From positions 133,392,792-133,456,791 of the forward strand of contig CM041084.1 of the NCBI GenBank assembly GCA_023079485.1: a DNA stretch of 64,000 bases, read 5' to 3'. Made by a program: the position numbers and the translations under genes. Source of the stretch: Archilochus colubris. Taxonomy: Eukaryota > Chordata > Aves > Apodiformes > Trochilidae. Shown in pieces: positions 52,939 through 63,362 of the stretch. The notes under the pieces are model-generated. The model did no database searches, was not told the DNA's origin, and saw only the letters and a list, made by a program, of their open reading frames with translations. Numbering within the stretch: the stretch's first letter is position 1; every line of letters starts with the position of its first letter.

Positions 52939-53127
52939 CTCCTGGACAATGCCTCACAGCCATTTTACACCGTCTGGATTCTGCAATGGTTGGGCAGGGT
53001 ATCGTGTCTTTTGCTGGTTTCTTCACAATTTGTCTTGTTCTTGTTTCCAGGCCCCACTTAAATCCACATGTTTTGTTATTTCTGCTGCAAGTTCCCCACT
53101 CGCTCCACTGACCCACTTCACAGCCTT
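52939..53127 (-). CDS. RSPO2: RSPO2 thrombospondin type-1 repeat exon
   Basis: This 189-nt exon encodes the complete TSP1 domain of R-spondin 2. The acceptor (TTTGCTTTATCAG) ends at 53128 and the donor GTAAGC starts at 52938. Both flanking introns are phase 1. The split glutamate codon (G|AA) joins it to the FU2 exon, and it ends with the first base of a split glycine. The protein starts GCEVGQWSEWGTCSRNN, with the WxxWxxC motif of TSP1 domains, continues through TCGFKWGLETRTRQIVKKP with the arginine/tryptophan-type stack, and ends CKMAVRHCPG; six conserved cysteines are present. Near-identity to human RSPO2, rather than RSPO1/3/4, identifies the paralogue. Differences from human as I recall it include Q for H before WSEW, K for R in NNKTC, A for V in KKPAK, P for L in TIPCP, and AV for TM before RHC. 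In the family this domain binds heparan sulfate proteoglycans and contributes to Wnt potentiation. No stop or frameshift is present. Confidence 0.97.
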
Positions 53128-54148
53128 CTGATAAAGCAAAAGAAAAGACAAGTTAGTGATTCTTCTGGTTTAAACTTCTTTAATTTCTCTTCATTTTATT
53201 TATTCATAAGCACACATCATTAGCAAGCACCACTTAAAAGCTTCAGTATTAACAGGCAAAAACTTAGAAACCAAACATTTTACAGAACCTGAAAGAATCT
53301 TTCTAGTCTGTATCACCCTGAGCATAAGACAGTCATATTATAAATTGGACTCGATAGACATGTTCAAAAACTCCCAAAATCAGGAAATCAATTTAGATTT
53401 TTTTTTTCTTTTTAATAAATGAATCCTATCTGAGTGTCACTTTGATTTGCAAAGCTCAAGAGTTCACACTTCCAGGTCCTCTCCATTTTGAAGTTTATGG
53501 AACACTCTTGAAAGAAAGAGTGTATTCTGATACAACTCCCAGGCTTCTAGATTGGTCAAGATCTATATCAATTTGTGAGTATTGAGAAAGATTGTGAGAA
53601 CTAACAATGCTGGCTCAGAGTTATAAAGTAAATTTTGATTAAAACCCACTTATTTGGTGGTTTAGATTTCTAACTTTCTAATGGAAAAGAGGGGAGCTGC
53701 AGAGAATTTGAAACTCAAACGTTCAAGAAATTCAATCTGCCTGCCTCTGGGTCCTGGTCTTGGTAAAAGGCAAAATGAGCAAGTAATTTTGTGAGGTGAG
53801 AATCCACTGAGTTCAGCATTGACTTAAAATTCTAATGCAAAATGTAGCCTTTCTGAAATCCTACAAATTCTGGGTTATAAATCCTCATACAAGGTCACAG
53901 CTAAGAGGATAATGTTCTTACGTAGAACAAGAGTAGTATTCCCAATAATGTAACATTTCAAAGTTTGAAAATTACTATTTTTATTATTACTACTTCTACT
54001 TGTAAACAGATGCAGGCACAATCTATTAGTGAATATTTTTTTGATAGAAAACACTAAGCATCAACTTAAAATTATTGCTGTAAGTATCTGAACCTGGCCA
54101 CATGGCAAAATAGCTGCTTCAGCAGCACTGTGGTGCTACAGGACTCAC
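53128..54148 (-). other. RSPO2: RSPO2 short intron between FU2 and TSP1 exons
   Basis: A 1,021-bp phase-1 intron, donor GTGAGT at 54148-54143, acceptor CAG ending at 53128. No repeat or open frame of note. Confidence 0.95.
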
Positions 54149-54292
54149 CCACACATTCCATAAGCTCTTCCAAGGCTGCAAATCCAGGGGGACATCCTCG
54201 GAAGCAGCGGCCTCTGTGCGAGTAGAAGCCAGGTTTGCATTTGGTACAAAAGTCTCTGCTGAAGCAGGAGTCGCAGTTTTCTATTCTGCATC
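54149..54292 (-). CDS. RSPO2: RSPO2 second furin-like (FU2) repeat exon
   Basis: This 144-nt exon encodes the second furin-like cysteine-rich repeat of R-spondin 2. The acceptor (CCTTTTGATTCAG) ends at 54293 and the donor GTGAGT starts at 54148; both boundaries are phase 1. The protein reads [18 protein letters not shown], then a stretch with GFYSHRGRC and CFRGCPPGF, and ends LMECV before the split glutamate. FU2 contacts LGR4/5/6. The phenylalanine pair that inserts into the LGR groove (F106 and F110 in human RSPO1) is kept in CFSRDF. All eight cysteines expected for this repeat appear present. The second half ([14 protein letters not shown]) differs at several places from human RSPO2 (FDEC.DGF.PLEET as I recall it). 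The preceding FU1 exon, which contacts ZNRF3/RNF43, was not found between here and 64000. Confidence 0.96.
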
Positions 54293-54472
54293 CTGAATCA
54301 AAAGGATTACAAGGAACAATAAAACAGCTAAGTTTGGATGAGACTAAAAATGAAGGGATTTACAGAGCAATAAAACAGCAAATAACAGAACTGCTATACT
54401 GAGGAATATTGTCATGCTGAAATCTGCTCTGTAAGAGAAGTTACAGTCAACCATAACTACCTACCACAGCCG

Positions 54473-55197
54473 AGGCAACCCCAAGCACAGTTACAGGCAG
54501 GGTGGAGAATGGGTTGAGAACAGCCCTGAGAAGAAGGACTTGGGGGTGTTGGTTTATGAAAAGGTAACGAGCTGGCAATGTGCTCTTGCAGCACAGAAAG
54601 CCAACCAGGTCCTGGGCTGCATCAAAAGAAGCATGGCCAGCAGGTCAAGAGAGGTGATTCTCCCCTTCTACTCTGCTCTTGTGAGACCCCACCTGGAGTA
54701 CTGTGTCCAGTTCTGGAGCTCCCATCAAAAGAAGGACATGCAGCTGTTGAAGTGAATTCAGAGGAGGGCCACAAAGGTGATTAAGTGGCTGGAACATCTC
54801 TTTTATGGACAAAGACTGAGAGAATTGGAGTTGTTCAGCTTGAAGAAGAGAAGGCTTCAGGAAAACCTTATAGTAGCCTTTTAGTACCTGATGGGGGCCT
54901 ACAGGAAAGATGGGGAGGGACTTTTTACAAGAGCACATAGCAACGGGACAAGGGCTAATGGTTTTCAACTGAAAGAGGGTAGATTTAGAGTAGCCATTAG
55001 AAAGAATGATGAGACACTGGAACAAGTTAACCTGGGAAGTTGTGGCTGCCCCCTTCCTGGAAGTGTTCCAAGCCAAGTTGGATGGGACTTGAAAAAACCT
55101 GGTCCAGTGGGAGGTATCCCTGCCCATGTGTGAGGGGTGGAACTGGATGATCTTTGAGGTCCTTTCCAACCCAAACCATGTTATGATTCTATTATTT
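54473..55197 (+). mobile_element. CR1 3' fragment (~725 bp) next to FU2 exon
   Basis: Plus-strand CR1 beginning near 'GGTGGAGAATGGGTTGAGAACAGCCCTGAGAAGAAGGACTTGGGGG'. Coding remnants follow (54540-54755: [35 protein letters not shown], then a TGA in frame). The 3' UTR part contains 'GGAGGTATCCCTGCCCATG', and it ends at 'CCAAACCATGTTATGATTCTATTA'. The sequence is of the CR1 subtype with 'GATCTTTGAGGTCCTTTCCAACCC'. Its 5' truncation point lies about 180 bp from the RSPO2 FU2 acceptor, and it is antisense to RSPO2. Confidence 0.95.
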
Positions 55198-58067
55198 TGC
55201 CCTATATCCTTTGAATCCTATTTTTTTAATAAAATGTAGATAAAATATTTAATTTATATTTTAGTTAATGATATCTTTTTTGAGGAAAATGTTGAATGTA
55301 AATAATTCTTGTGTAATTTTGTGGAAAATAAGATGTGGCAGACTATTTTGGGAATCATTCTTGTACTTTAATTGGTTTATTATTTGTCATTGTAAGTGGG
55401 ACTAGTTTTTTTTTTCTATTATTTAACTCTATAAATAGCTGAATGAATGCTTTTATGTTATATATGATTTCTATATCTACACAGATGTATGAGCTACAAT
55501 GCAAAAAACCTCAGTTTCTCTGTATACAACTGCTCTTCATTATTAATGAAGACATTCCATTAAAAAAAAGCCATTCTTGAATGACTAAAACTTGTAAACC
55601 TATTATAAGTAGCAGAAAAACAAAACAAAACAAAAACTATTGCCTTTTGAAATAATCAATTTCTTCAAAAATTTAAGAGAAATATAGATACAGTCTCAGA
55701 AGAAGACTGTACAGGAACATCCTGTTTCACACTAAAACATGGCAACTTGGAAATTAATTAGATATCAACAATTATATGTACAACTGAAAAGCAGAAATGC
55801 TTTGGTGATTTATGAAAGTCATTCATACATACCTGCAAAATATGCTAGTGAAAAAATGTTCTGAAGATTAAAAAGGAAAAGCCATTATACTTGGAATAGT
55901 AACAAACATTTTAAATAAATAAACTTTACATACCTAATTTATGTAAACTACATTAATTGCAATCTGCCTTAAGATATCTGAAGTTACAGCAGGAACTGTT
56001 ATTCACTTCATGCCATAATATACTAAGCCTTTTGTTAACTTGTGGTATTCATTTATTCTTCCTTCTGTTCTAAAAAAAAAAAATCATGAACCATAAGGGC
56101 TTCTGAAATAGCTACTGGTAAGTATCCTCTTACAACACTTCAAATTTAACCAGTCTTTATAAAACAGATTTTAATATTTATTCTTGAGCAAGGGGCATAG
56201 CATAACACTTAAACTGGGTGGTGGTGGGAAATTATTCTTTGTTGGCAATTAGGGAAATAAGAGGCTTTTTAAATCAGGTTTCTTGTGGCATGGGACAATA
56301 AATTAGGCAGACTGCATGAAAAGGAAAAAAGATTTCAAATGCTGGTACAGCTTTCTTTGGTCAGAAGGAATGTGAACTTCAGTCTGAAATCTTGCACTGC
56401 CAAAGGGAAGCTCTGTGGGCTCTCTTTAGACACGACACATAACCTGCATGCCACCAGTTGCAATGTCCAGCATCGCACAGAGGCTTCAACAACTGATGTT
56501 CATCTGACCAGCACGAGTTGAGCTGCTTACCCATAGTTTAGTTTATAGGAAATTTCAAAAAATAGTAATTTCTCTTCAAACTTGTTCTCTGCAAACAATA
56601 GGAGATCAATGCCCTTACAACAACCCCGCAAAATCACTTCTCCAGATGAATGTGTTTGCAAGGTAAAAGAATAAGGTGAGCTGCTCTGGAGATGGACTGC
56701 AAAAGTTAACTGCAAATCTGGCTTGTTGCACTCCAGATGTACTGCAAGCATTTTATGAATTGCAATGCTTAAATCAAATATCCAGGGTGCTTAAATATAA
56801 AGAAAAAACATTTGCCTCTTGCCCACTCACACCCATACAGTTTGAAAAGACATCAAGGTCTTTCCAAATCATAGTCCAATTATGAGGTGCAGAACAGAAC
56901 ATTAAAAGCAAAATTAGCATAATGTGACCCTCCCTCACATCCAAGTGACACAAGCGTATTTTTAAAGTAATATTTTAACTATTGCTTTCAAAAGGTGTTG
57001 GGGAGTAACATGTTTACTATTTACTCCATTTTATCTTTTCTGGGTGGAAGAGGGATTAAACGAAAAACTTTTGGTACAACTTGCCTTTTGATGTCATATA
57101 AACATGCTTAGCAGGAAAAACCCTGCCTCATATTATGCTGGAGAAATCCTACATTAAACTATTACTATTTAATATCACATATATGAATATCCCCTATTTA
57201 AGTATTAAACAAATAAATCAATCTTATTTCAGTTTCTGGATCATAGCTCAAAATTATCATCCTATTTATATGTTCTGCTTTTCTTTTTTTCTATGCCATT
57301 CTGTTTTGTACCATGGTAAAGCCTTTGCCATGGCAATTATATTTTGGAAACATTAACAGGGCTCCTGGGTTAAAACTGGGTGGATATTTCCACCAAGGCA
57401 GCTGATTTTCCATTTTTTTTCCTATGAAGGTAATCTACTAAAAATATGAAATGCCTATTATTTAATCTGTATCAGAAACAGTTTAAAGGGAAATACTGAA
57501 ATAATAGGAATGCTGTAGGAGTTCTTAAATTACAACATTAATTTACCAGAATGATATTCAGCACAACACTTGGGATTACTGGGTGCTAATAGTAATGATA
57601 TTTAACTCAGTAATAGACCACACTAAAGCTGAAGATAACTGGGACCGACATCCTTTTTGACATCCTCAATATACTTTGTTTCAAATCATGAAGGGTTTTT
57701 TAAGAAAATTTAAATAAACTAAAGAACTAAAGAAGAACAGAACTACAAAAACTAAAAAAGCTGAGTTTCTGTAAGTCTATTTCCAATTAGAGAGATAGGA
57801 GCCATTATAAAATACAGACTTTTTTAAAGAGTTTGGTTATTTTGCTCCTATCTTCATTTTATTATATTGTTTAAATTCTTTTGGGGTAAACTTGCTCTTT
57901 TAAAAAAATAAAAGTGATATTAAAAATTATTTTAAGTAGCCTAGTAAGTTAGCATAAATGAATTATTTAAATTTGTTTGCTTTTACAGCTAAATATACCA
58001 ACATGGAGAGAGAAAGAATGTGCAGTTTTAGTTGTACTCCTGAAGAATGCTAATATTCAATTATGAA

Positions 58068-58125
58068 TATCCATAGAATTGCAGAGTGCCAGGTTGGAAG
58101 AATCCTCTGGTCCAACCTTTCTAAG
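58068..58125 (-). mobile_element. Short CR1 3' end, antisense
   Basis: 'CATAGAATTGCAGAGTGCCAGGTTGGAAGAATCCTCTGGTCCAACC' is the complement of a CR1 3' terminus, about 55 bp long. Confidence 0.75.
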
Positions 58126-58544
58126 TAGGCTAATTAGATACATTGGTTTGGAATTATAACTGTGTCAAATTTTATTTTTTTTATTGTTCATCAGTATCAT
58201 TATGTGGTATACTTTATCAAATATAATTTTTAATGTCAGTATTAGAATTTTATTGCAGTATTAGAATTTTTTTGCATTATATTAAGTAATAGATTAGATA
58301 CTAAATTAATAATTCAGTATAAAAACTACAGTAGAGTTGTTTAACATTATATAAATAATTTTAAAAATCAGCATTTTTAAAAATGGTTTTGGCCTTTATA
58401 CATAATATTGTAAAACTCAAGGAATTTTTTTAAAATTAATGTCCTAAACTGCTTTATTCTCACTGCCAGTTTTTAACCCTTCACATTTTCTAATCTCAAC
58501 ACCTTAAATGTAACTCTGGAGAAGGAAAGAAAAATTTTTTCAAC

Positions 58545-58569
58545 TTTTTTTTTTTTTTTTTTTTTTTTT
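58545..58569 (+). repeat. T25 homopolymer
   Basis: Run of 25 T immediately 5' of the CR1 fragment that begins at 58570. Confidence 0.9.
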
Positions 58570-59033
58570 ATGCAGAGGAATGCCCTGAGGTTGGTGGTGA
58601 AGGGTTTAGAGGGAAAGCTGCATGAGGAACAGCTAAAGGCAATTGGTCTGTTCAACCTGGAGAAGAGGAGACTGAGGGAGGCCTCACCCCAGTTTACTGC
58701 TTCCTCACTAGGGAAGGAGGAGGAGCAGGCACTGACCTCTTCTCTCTGGTGACTGATGATAGATCCCAAGGGAATGGTAGGAAGATGTGCTTTGGGAAGT
58801 TTAGGTTAGGTATTAGGAAAAAGATTTTCACCCAGAGGGTGGTCGAGCAGTAGAAAAGGCTCCCTAGGAAAGCAGTGATGGCACCAAGCCTGCGTGAGTT
58901 CAAGAAGTGTTTGGATGATGCTCTCAGGCACCCAGTCTGATTCCTGGGATGCCCTAACACAGGGACAGGAGTTGGCCTTGATGATCCTGATGGGTCCCTT
59001 CCAGCTCAGCAGATTCTATTATTCTATGATTTT
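58570..59033 (+). mobile_element. CR1 3' fragment of a divergent subtype
   Basis: Plus-strand CR1 with 'CTGTTCAACCTGGAGAAGAGGAGACTGAGGGAGGCCTCA', 'AGATCCCAAGGGAATGG', 'TTAGGTTAGGTATTAGGAAAAAGATTTTCACCCAGAGGGTGG', 'GGCCTTGATGATCCTGATGGGTCCCTTCCAGCTCAG' and a terminal 'ATTCTATTATTCTATGATT'. The 3' UTR wording differs from the copies at 1-1100 and 54473-55197, so it is another subfamily. In-frame stops (for example in 'GAGCAGTAGAAAAGG') break the coding part. Confidence 0.93.
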
Positions 59034-60304
59034 CAAAGCCCCTTTCTATATCCTTTCAGATTCCCTTTCAATTAACTAATTAGCTTACTGAGATAATCAT
59101 AATAACCTGAAACAAGTGAGTTTGGTGGGGGTTTTTTAATCCAGAGAAGGTTCTTTTCAAAGCAATTTTATTACTTCAATTTACTAGCTATAGATCCAAT
59201 TGCCTTTCTCACCAGTTGAGCGGCTTCATTTTCTGTGTAATTGCAGTAGATAAAGCATGCTGCTAGTGAATTCTTCCAGTTCCACTTCAAAGACTACCTA
59301 GAAGTTTAACACACCAAAAAACCCCAAAGGAAACAAGACCAAAAAACCTGAGCATAGCAATGATTTTAGACCCAAGGAGCCCTATCGAGGGAAGAAATAG
59401 ATACTGCATAGCCCACAGTATTCTTCAGAAAACCTCTGATTTCTTTCCTTCAAAAATAAACAGAAAATGCTGCCACCATCAGGGGTCTGCTGCCCACCAG
59501 ACCTCAAATGCCTTCTATTCCTGTTCAGCACCAAGTCTTTCTGTATCTCCCTGGCTCTAACACCCTCTATATAGCCAGGACTTCTCAGACTCATCGTAAC
59601 ACTCTTACTGCAGTTCTTTTAGCACAATCCTGTAATTTCTTTCCAGTGTTTCTATCTCAGAAAAGTCAGAAAGTCAAATACTTGCTCTATCCTTCCAAGT
59701 GAAAGGTCGAAAATACCCTTGAAAGCAACCCCCATATGAAAACCACACATCTGCCTTTGGTACCATCATCACACAACTGGACTACAAAGAAGCCCTCAGG
59801 GAGGCCCAGAATGATCTGCTTGTATGTCTGATTATTTAGCAGAGCCTATTTCTAAGCAGATGACATTTTTTCAATTGTTACACCATATTTCCCAGAGTTG
59901 TATGCAAATGCTACAAGAACAACATTCTGACCTCACTGAAGGCAAGAGTCCTAATTACTTAACAACGGCAGTTCAATAACTTTCTTATTGCATTAAAGAT
60001 CAAAATTAATATTAAAAATTCTAATGAGAGATAATCTTTCATGCTGAGTACATATTTATAAAGTGAAAACTGAAGAAAAGCAGTATTCCAAACCTAACTT
60101 TCAAGAAGTCTGTTTTCAACCTTAAACCATCACAGGAGTCATTACAAATCCACAGCTCCATGACTTCACCTCCCAGGAGAAAGGGTGGAAGAGAAGTCAC
60201 TACTTTAACTGGTGAAGCTAAACTGGGCTGAAATGAGACAGAAGCATTCTACTCAAGCACCTTCAGTGTGTAGAGAAAACAAAGCAAAACAACAAAGCAA
60301 AAAA

Positions 60305-61460
60305 ACAGAATCATCCGGGTGGGAAAGGAACTCTGAGATCATCAAGTCCAACCCTTGATCCATAGCCATCGTGTTACCAGACCATGGCACTGAGTGCCAC
60401 ATTCAGTCTCTTCTTAAAAATGCCCAGGGATAGAGACTCCACCACCTCCCTGGGCAGCCCATTCCAATATCTGATCACCCTCTCTGTAAAGAATTTTTTC
60501 CTAATATCTAACCAAAACCTCCCCTGACAGAGCTTAAGACCATGCCCTCTTGTCTTACTGATAGATGCCTGGAAGAAGAGACTGACCCCCACCTGGCTCC
60601 AACCTCCTTTCAGGGAGTTGTAGAGAGTGATGAGGTCTCCTCTGAGCCTCCTCTTCTCCAGACTGAACAGCCCCAGCTCCCTCAGCCTTTCCTCACAGGA
60701 CTTGTGCTGGATCCCTTCACAGCCTCCTTACTCTTCTCTGGACCTGCTCCAGCACCTCAATCTCCTTCCTGAACTGAGGGGCTCAGAACTGGACATAGGA
60801 CCCAAGCTGTGGCCTCACCAGGGCTGAGGACAGAGGCAGAATCCCTTCCCTGGACCTGTTGGCCACACTGTTCCTGATACAGCCCAGGATGCCATTGGCC
60901 TTCTTGGCCACCTGGGCACACTGCTGGGTCATGTTCAGCTTCCTGTCAATCCAGACTCCCAGGTCCCTTTCTGCCTGGCTGCTCTCAGCCACTCTGTGCC
61001 CAGCCTGGAGCTCCCCATGGGGTTGTTGTGGCCAAAGTGCAGGACCTGGCACTTGGCCGTGTTGAACTTCATCCCATTGGAATCAGCCCAACTCTCCAGT
61101 CTGTCCAGGTCCCTCTGCAGAGCCCTCCTGCCTTCCAGCTGATCCACACTCCCCCCCAGCTTAGTGTCATCTGCGAATTTGCTAATTGTGGACTCAATCC
61201 CCTCATCTAAATCATCAGTGAAGTTATTAAACAGAACTGGGCCCAGCACTGATCCCTGGGGAACACCACAGGTGAGCAGCCACCAGTTGGATCAGCACCA
61301 TTCAGCACCACTCTCTGGGGGCCTCCAGCAGTTCCTAACCCAGCACAGAGTGCTCCTGTCTGAGCCCTGGGCTGACAGCTTTTTCAGGAGAATGCTACAG
61401 GAAACAGTGTCAAAGGCTGAAGTCCAGGTAGACTCCACCCACAGCCTTCCTTCAATACAG
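60305..61460 (-). mobile_element. CR1 LINE fragment, antisense (~1.15 kb)
   Basis: Complement of a CR1 from its 3' end ('CAGAATCATCCGGGTGGGAAAGGAACTCTGAGATCATCAAGTCCAACCC', 60308 onward) to a 5' truncation near 61460. It is oriented like RSPO2. The 3' terminus lacks clear ATTCTATG repeats. It is long enough to include the reverse-transcriptase palm region. Confidence 0.95.
60374..61249 (-). pseudogene. CR1 reverse-transcriptase remnant, broken
   Basis: Minus-strand pieces of CR1 ORF2 lie in different frames. 61249-60935 starts at [17 protein letters not shown] and holds the catalytic [11 protein letters not shown] motif and [13 protein letters not shown]. 61052-60783 holds [19 protein letters not shown] and [20 protein letters not shown]. 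60592-60374 holds the C-terminal [26 protein letters not shown]. At least two frameshifts or stops separate them, so no functional enzyme is encoded. The endonuclease domain is absent. Confidence 0.9.
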
Positions 61461-62689
61461 CTCTGAAATATTAATTTATGGGACAAGATATGTACCTTCT
61501 CCAATGCAAAGTCTGTTGATAATGTGCAGTCTCTTACTTCAGGCTGCCAGAAGAGTAAGAACTTGAATGACTGACATTTCAGTGGGTAGCAAGCAGGTAT
61601 CACAATATGTAAAAGTGCCCCCATGATTGAGAGCAGTTACAGAATACACTATAAGAACCTTAACTGCATGAGCTACTCCTCAGCCAATGGCCCAAAAACT
61701 TACAGCAATGAAGAAACAGATTCTTTGGTTCTGCAGAGCAGGAAAAAAAAGAAAGAAATATCATAATACCTCCATCAAAAAGGCCATTGTCTGAAAAGAA
61801 TACAAAGGCAGCAATTTAAACATCTTTGATTTTTCTTACTGAAACGGAGTAGAAAATACTTAGGAGTCAAAGTCCCTTTTTCCTTAATTTTCAGTGAGCT
61901 TTAGCACATTAGAAATAATTTTCTTTTAAAGAGCTTTTTAAAAAACTCTGGTGTATATGTAAAAGCAATTGCTATGAATTATGTTTCAGTCAAGGTTAGG
62001 GCAACTAATCTGGTCTGTAAAAAGTGTATTTCCCTAGCCAGCAATAAAATATTTGTATGAAGGCTTTATAATCTCACTCATATCACTCAAATGTTTCCCT
62101 GCTGTTTCCTTAAATAGTATAAAAACCTCAGATCTGATTGATGTGGTTGAAACTTGAAATATTTATAGAAATGCCAAATGGTGCATTAAAGAACTCTGGA
62201 AGGAGAAAGCCTAGATTATGAATAATACCCAAATCAGAGATATATTTTAAGCAGATGAACTACAGTGATGTTAAAAGACTTTCCTGACCTGCTTTGACTT
62301 CCTAACAGTCATGATAAACCACTCCTACTCATTAATTTTTTTTTTTTAATAAGCATTAAAGAATTGACAGACTTATACTTTAGAGGAGGAATCAAAAGCC
62401 CAGGAGTTGAAAACACAAATTCAGACATTGAATTCAGTTTAGAGCCAGGTTCATATACTTGTTATTATGAAAAGAGTATGTACTCCTATAAACATTCATT
62501 CTGCATTATTATTACAGAAAGCCCAACATTACCAAAACAAATACTATTCTTCAATAGTAAAATTTATCACAGCTTATAAAGTGAAGCAGAATATGAATTG
62601 TAGGGACTATAATACATTTGAAGATCACAATAAAAAGCTCTGTATTACATGTGCTTCATATTTTAATATGCTTAACACAAAGAAGGTCA

Positions 62690-63362
62690 AGAGCAGCATA
62701 GGTGAAAGGGACCTGGGGGTGCTGGTGGATGGAAGGATGACCATGAGCCAACAATGACAAGAAAGCCAATGGCATCCTGGGGTGCATTAGAGGGAGGTGG
62801 TTATAAGGCCGGGAAAAGTTCTCCTCCCCCTCTACTCTGCCCTGGTGAGGCCACATCTGGAATATTGTGTCCAGTTCTGGGCTCCTCAGTTCCAGAAGGA
62901 CCAGGCACTGCTTGAAAGAGTCCAGTGCAGAGAGACAAAGACGATTAAGGGAGTCAACATCTCCCTTGTGAGGAAAGGCTGAGGGAGCTGGGGCTCTTCA
63001 GCTTGGAGAAGAGGAGAATAAGGGGTGACCTCATCAATGTTTATAAATATTTAAGGACAAGTGCCAGGAGGATGGAGCAAAGCTTTTCTCAGTGGTGACC
63101 AACAACAGGACAAGGGGCAATGGTTATAAACTGGAGCATAGGCAGTTCCATAGAAATATAAGGAAGAATTTTTCACTGGAACAGGCTGCCCAGGGAGGTT
63201 GTGGAGTCTCCTTCCCTGGAGACATTCAAAGCCCACCTGGAAGCATTCCTGTGTGACCTCCTGTAGGTGACCCTGCTCTGGCAAGGGGGTTTGTATAGAT
63301 GATCTTTCAAGGTCCCTCCCAACCCCTAACTTTCTATGATTCTATCCCTTTATGATTCTAAG
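62690..63362 (+). mobile_element. CR1 3' fragment (~670 bp)
   Basis: Plus-strand CR1 beginning at 'AGAGCAGCATAGGTGAAAGGGACCTGGGGGTGCTGGTGGATGG' and ending 'AACTTTCTATGATTCTATCCCTTTATGATTCTAAGG'. It is close in sequence and subtype to the copy at 1-1100 but has small deletions, for example after 'GAGCCAACAATGA' at about 62757 and in the region before 63175. Residual coding pieces include [29 protein letters not shown] at 62797-62982. It is antisense to RSPO2. Confidence 0.95.

Noticed and set aside
52917..53131. Plus-strand open frames over the TSP1 exon
   Set aside because: Shadows of the RSPO2 exon, which is on the minus strand with canonical splice sites.
60542..61466. Several plus-strand open frames of 60-100 codons
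   Set aside because: All are antisense readings of the minus-strand CR1 at 60305-61460.
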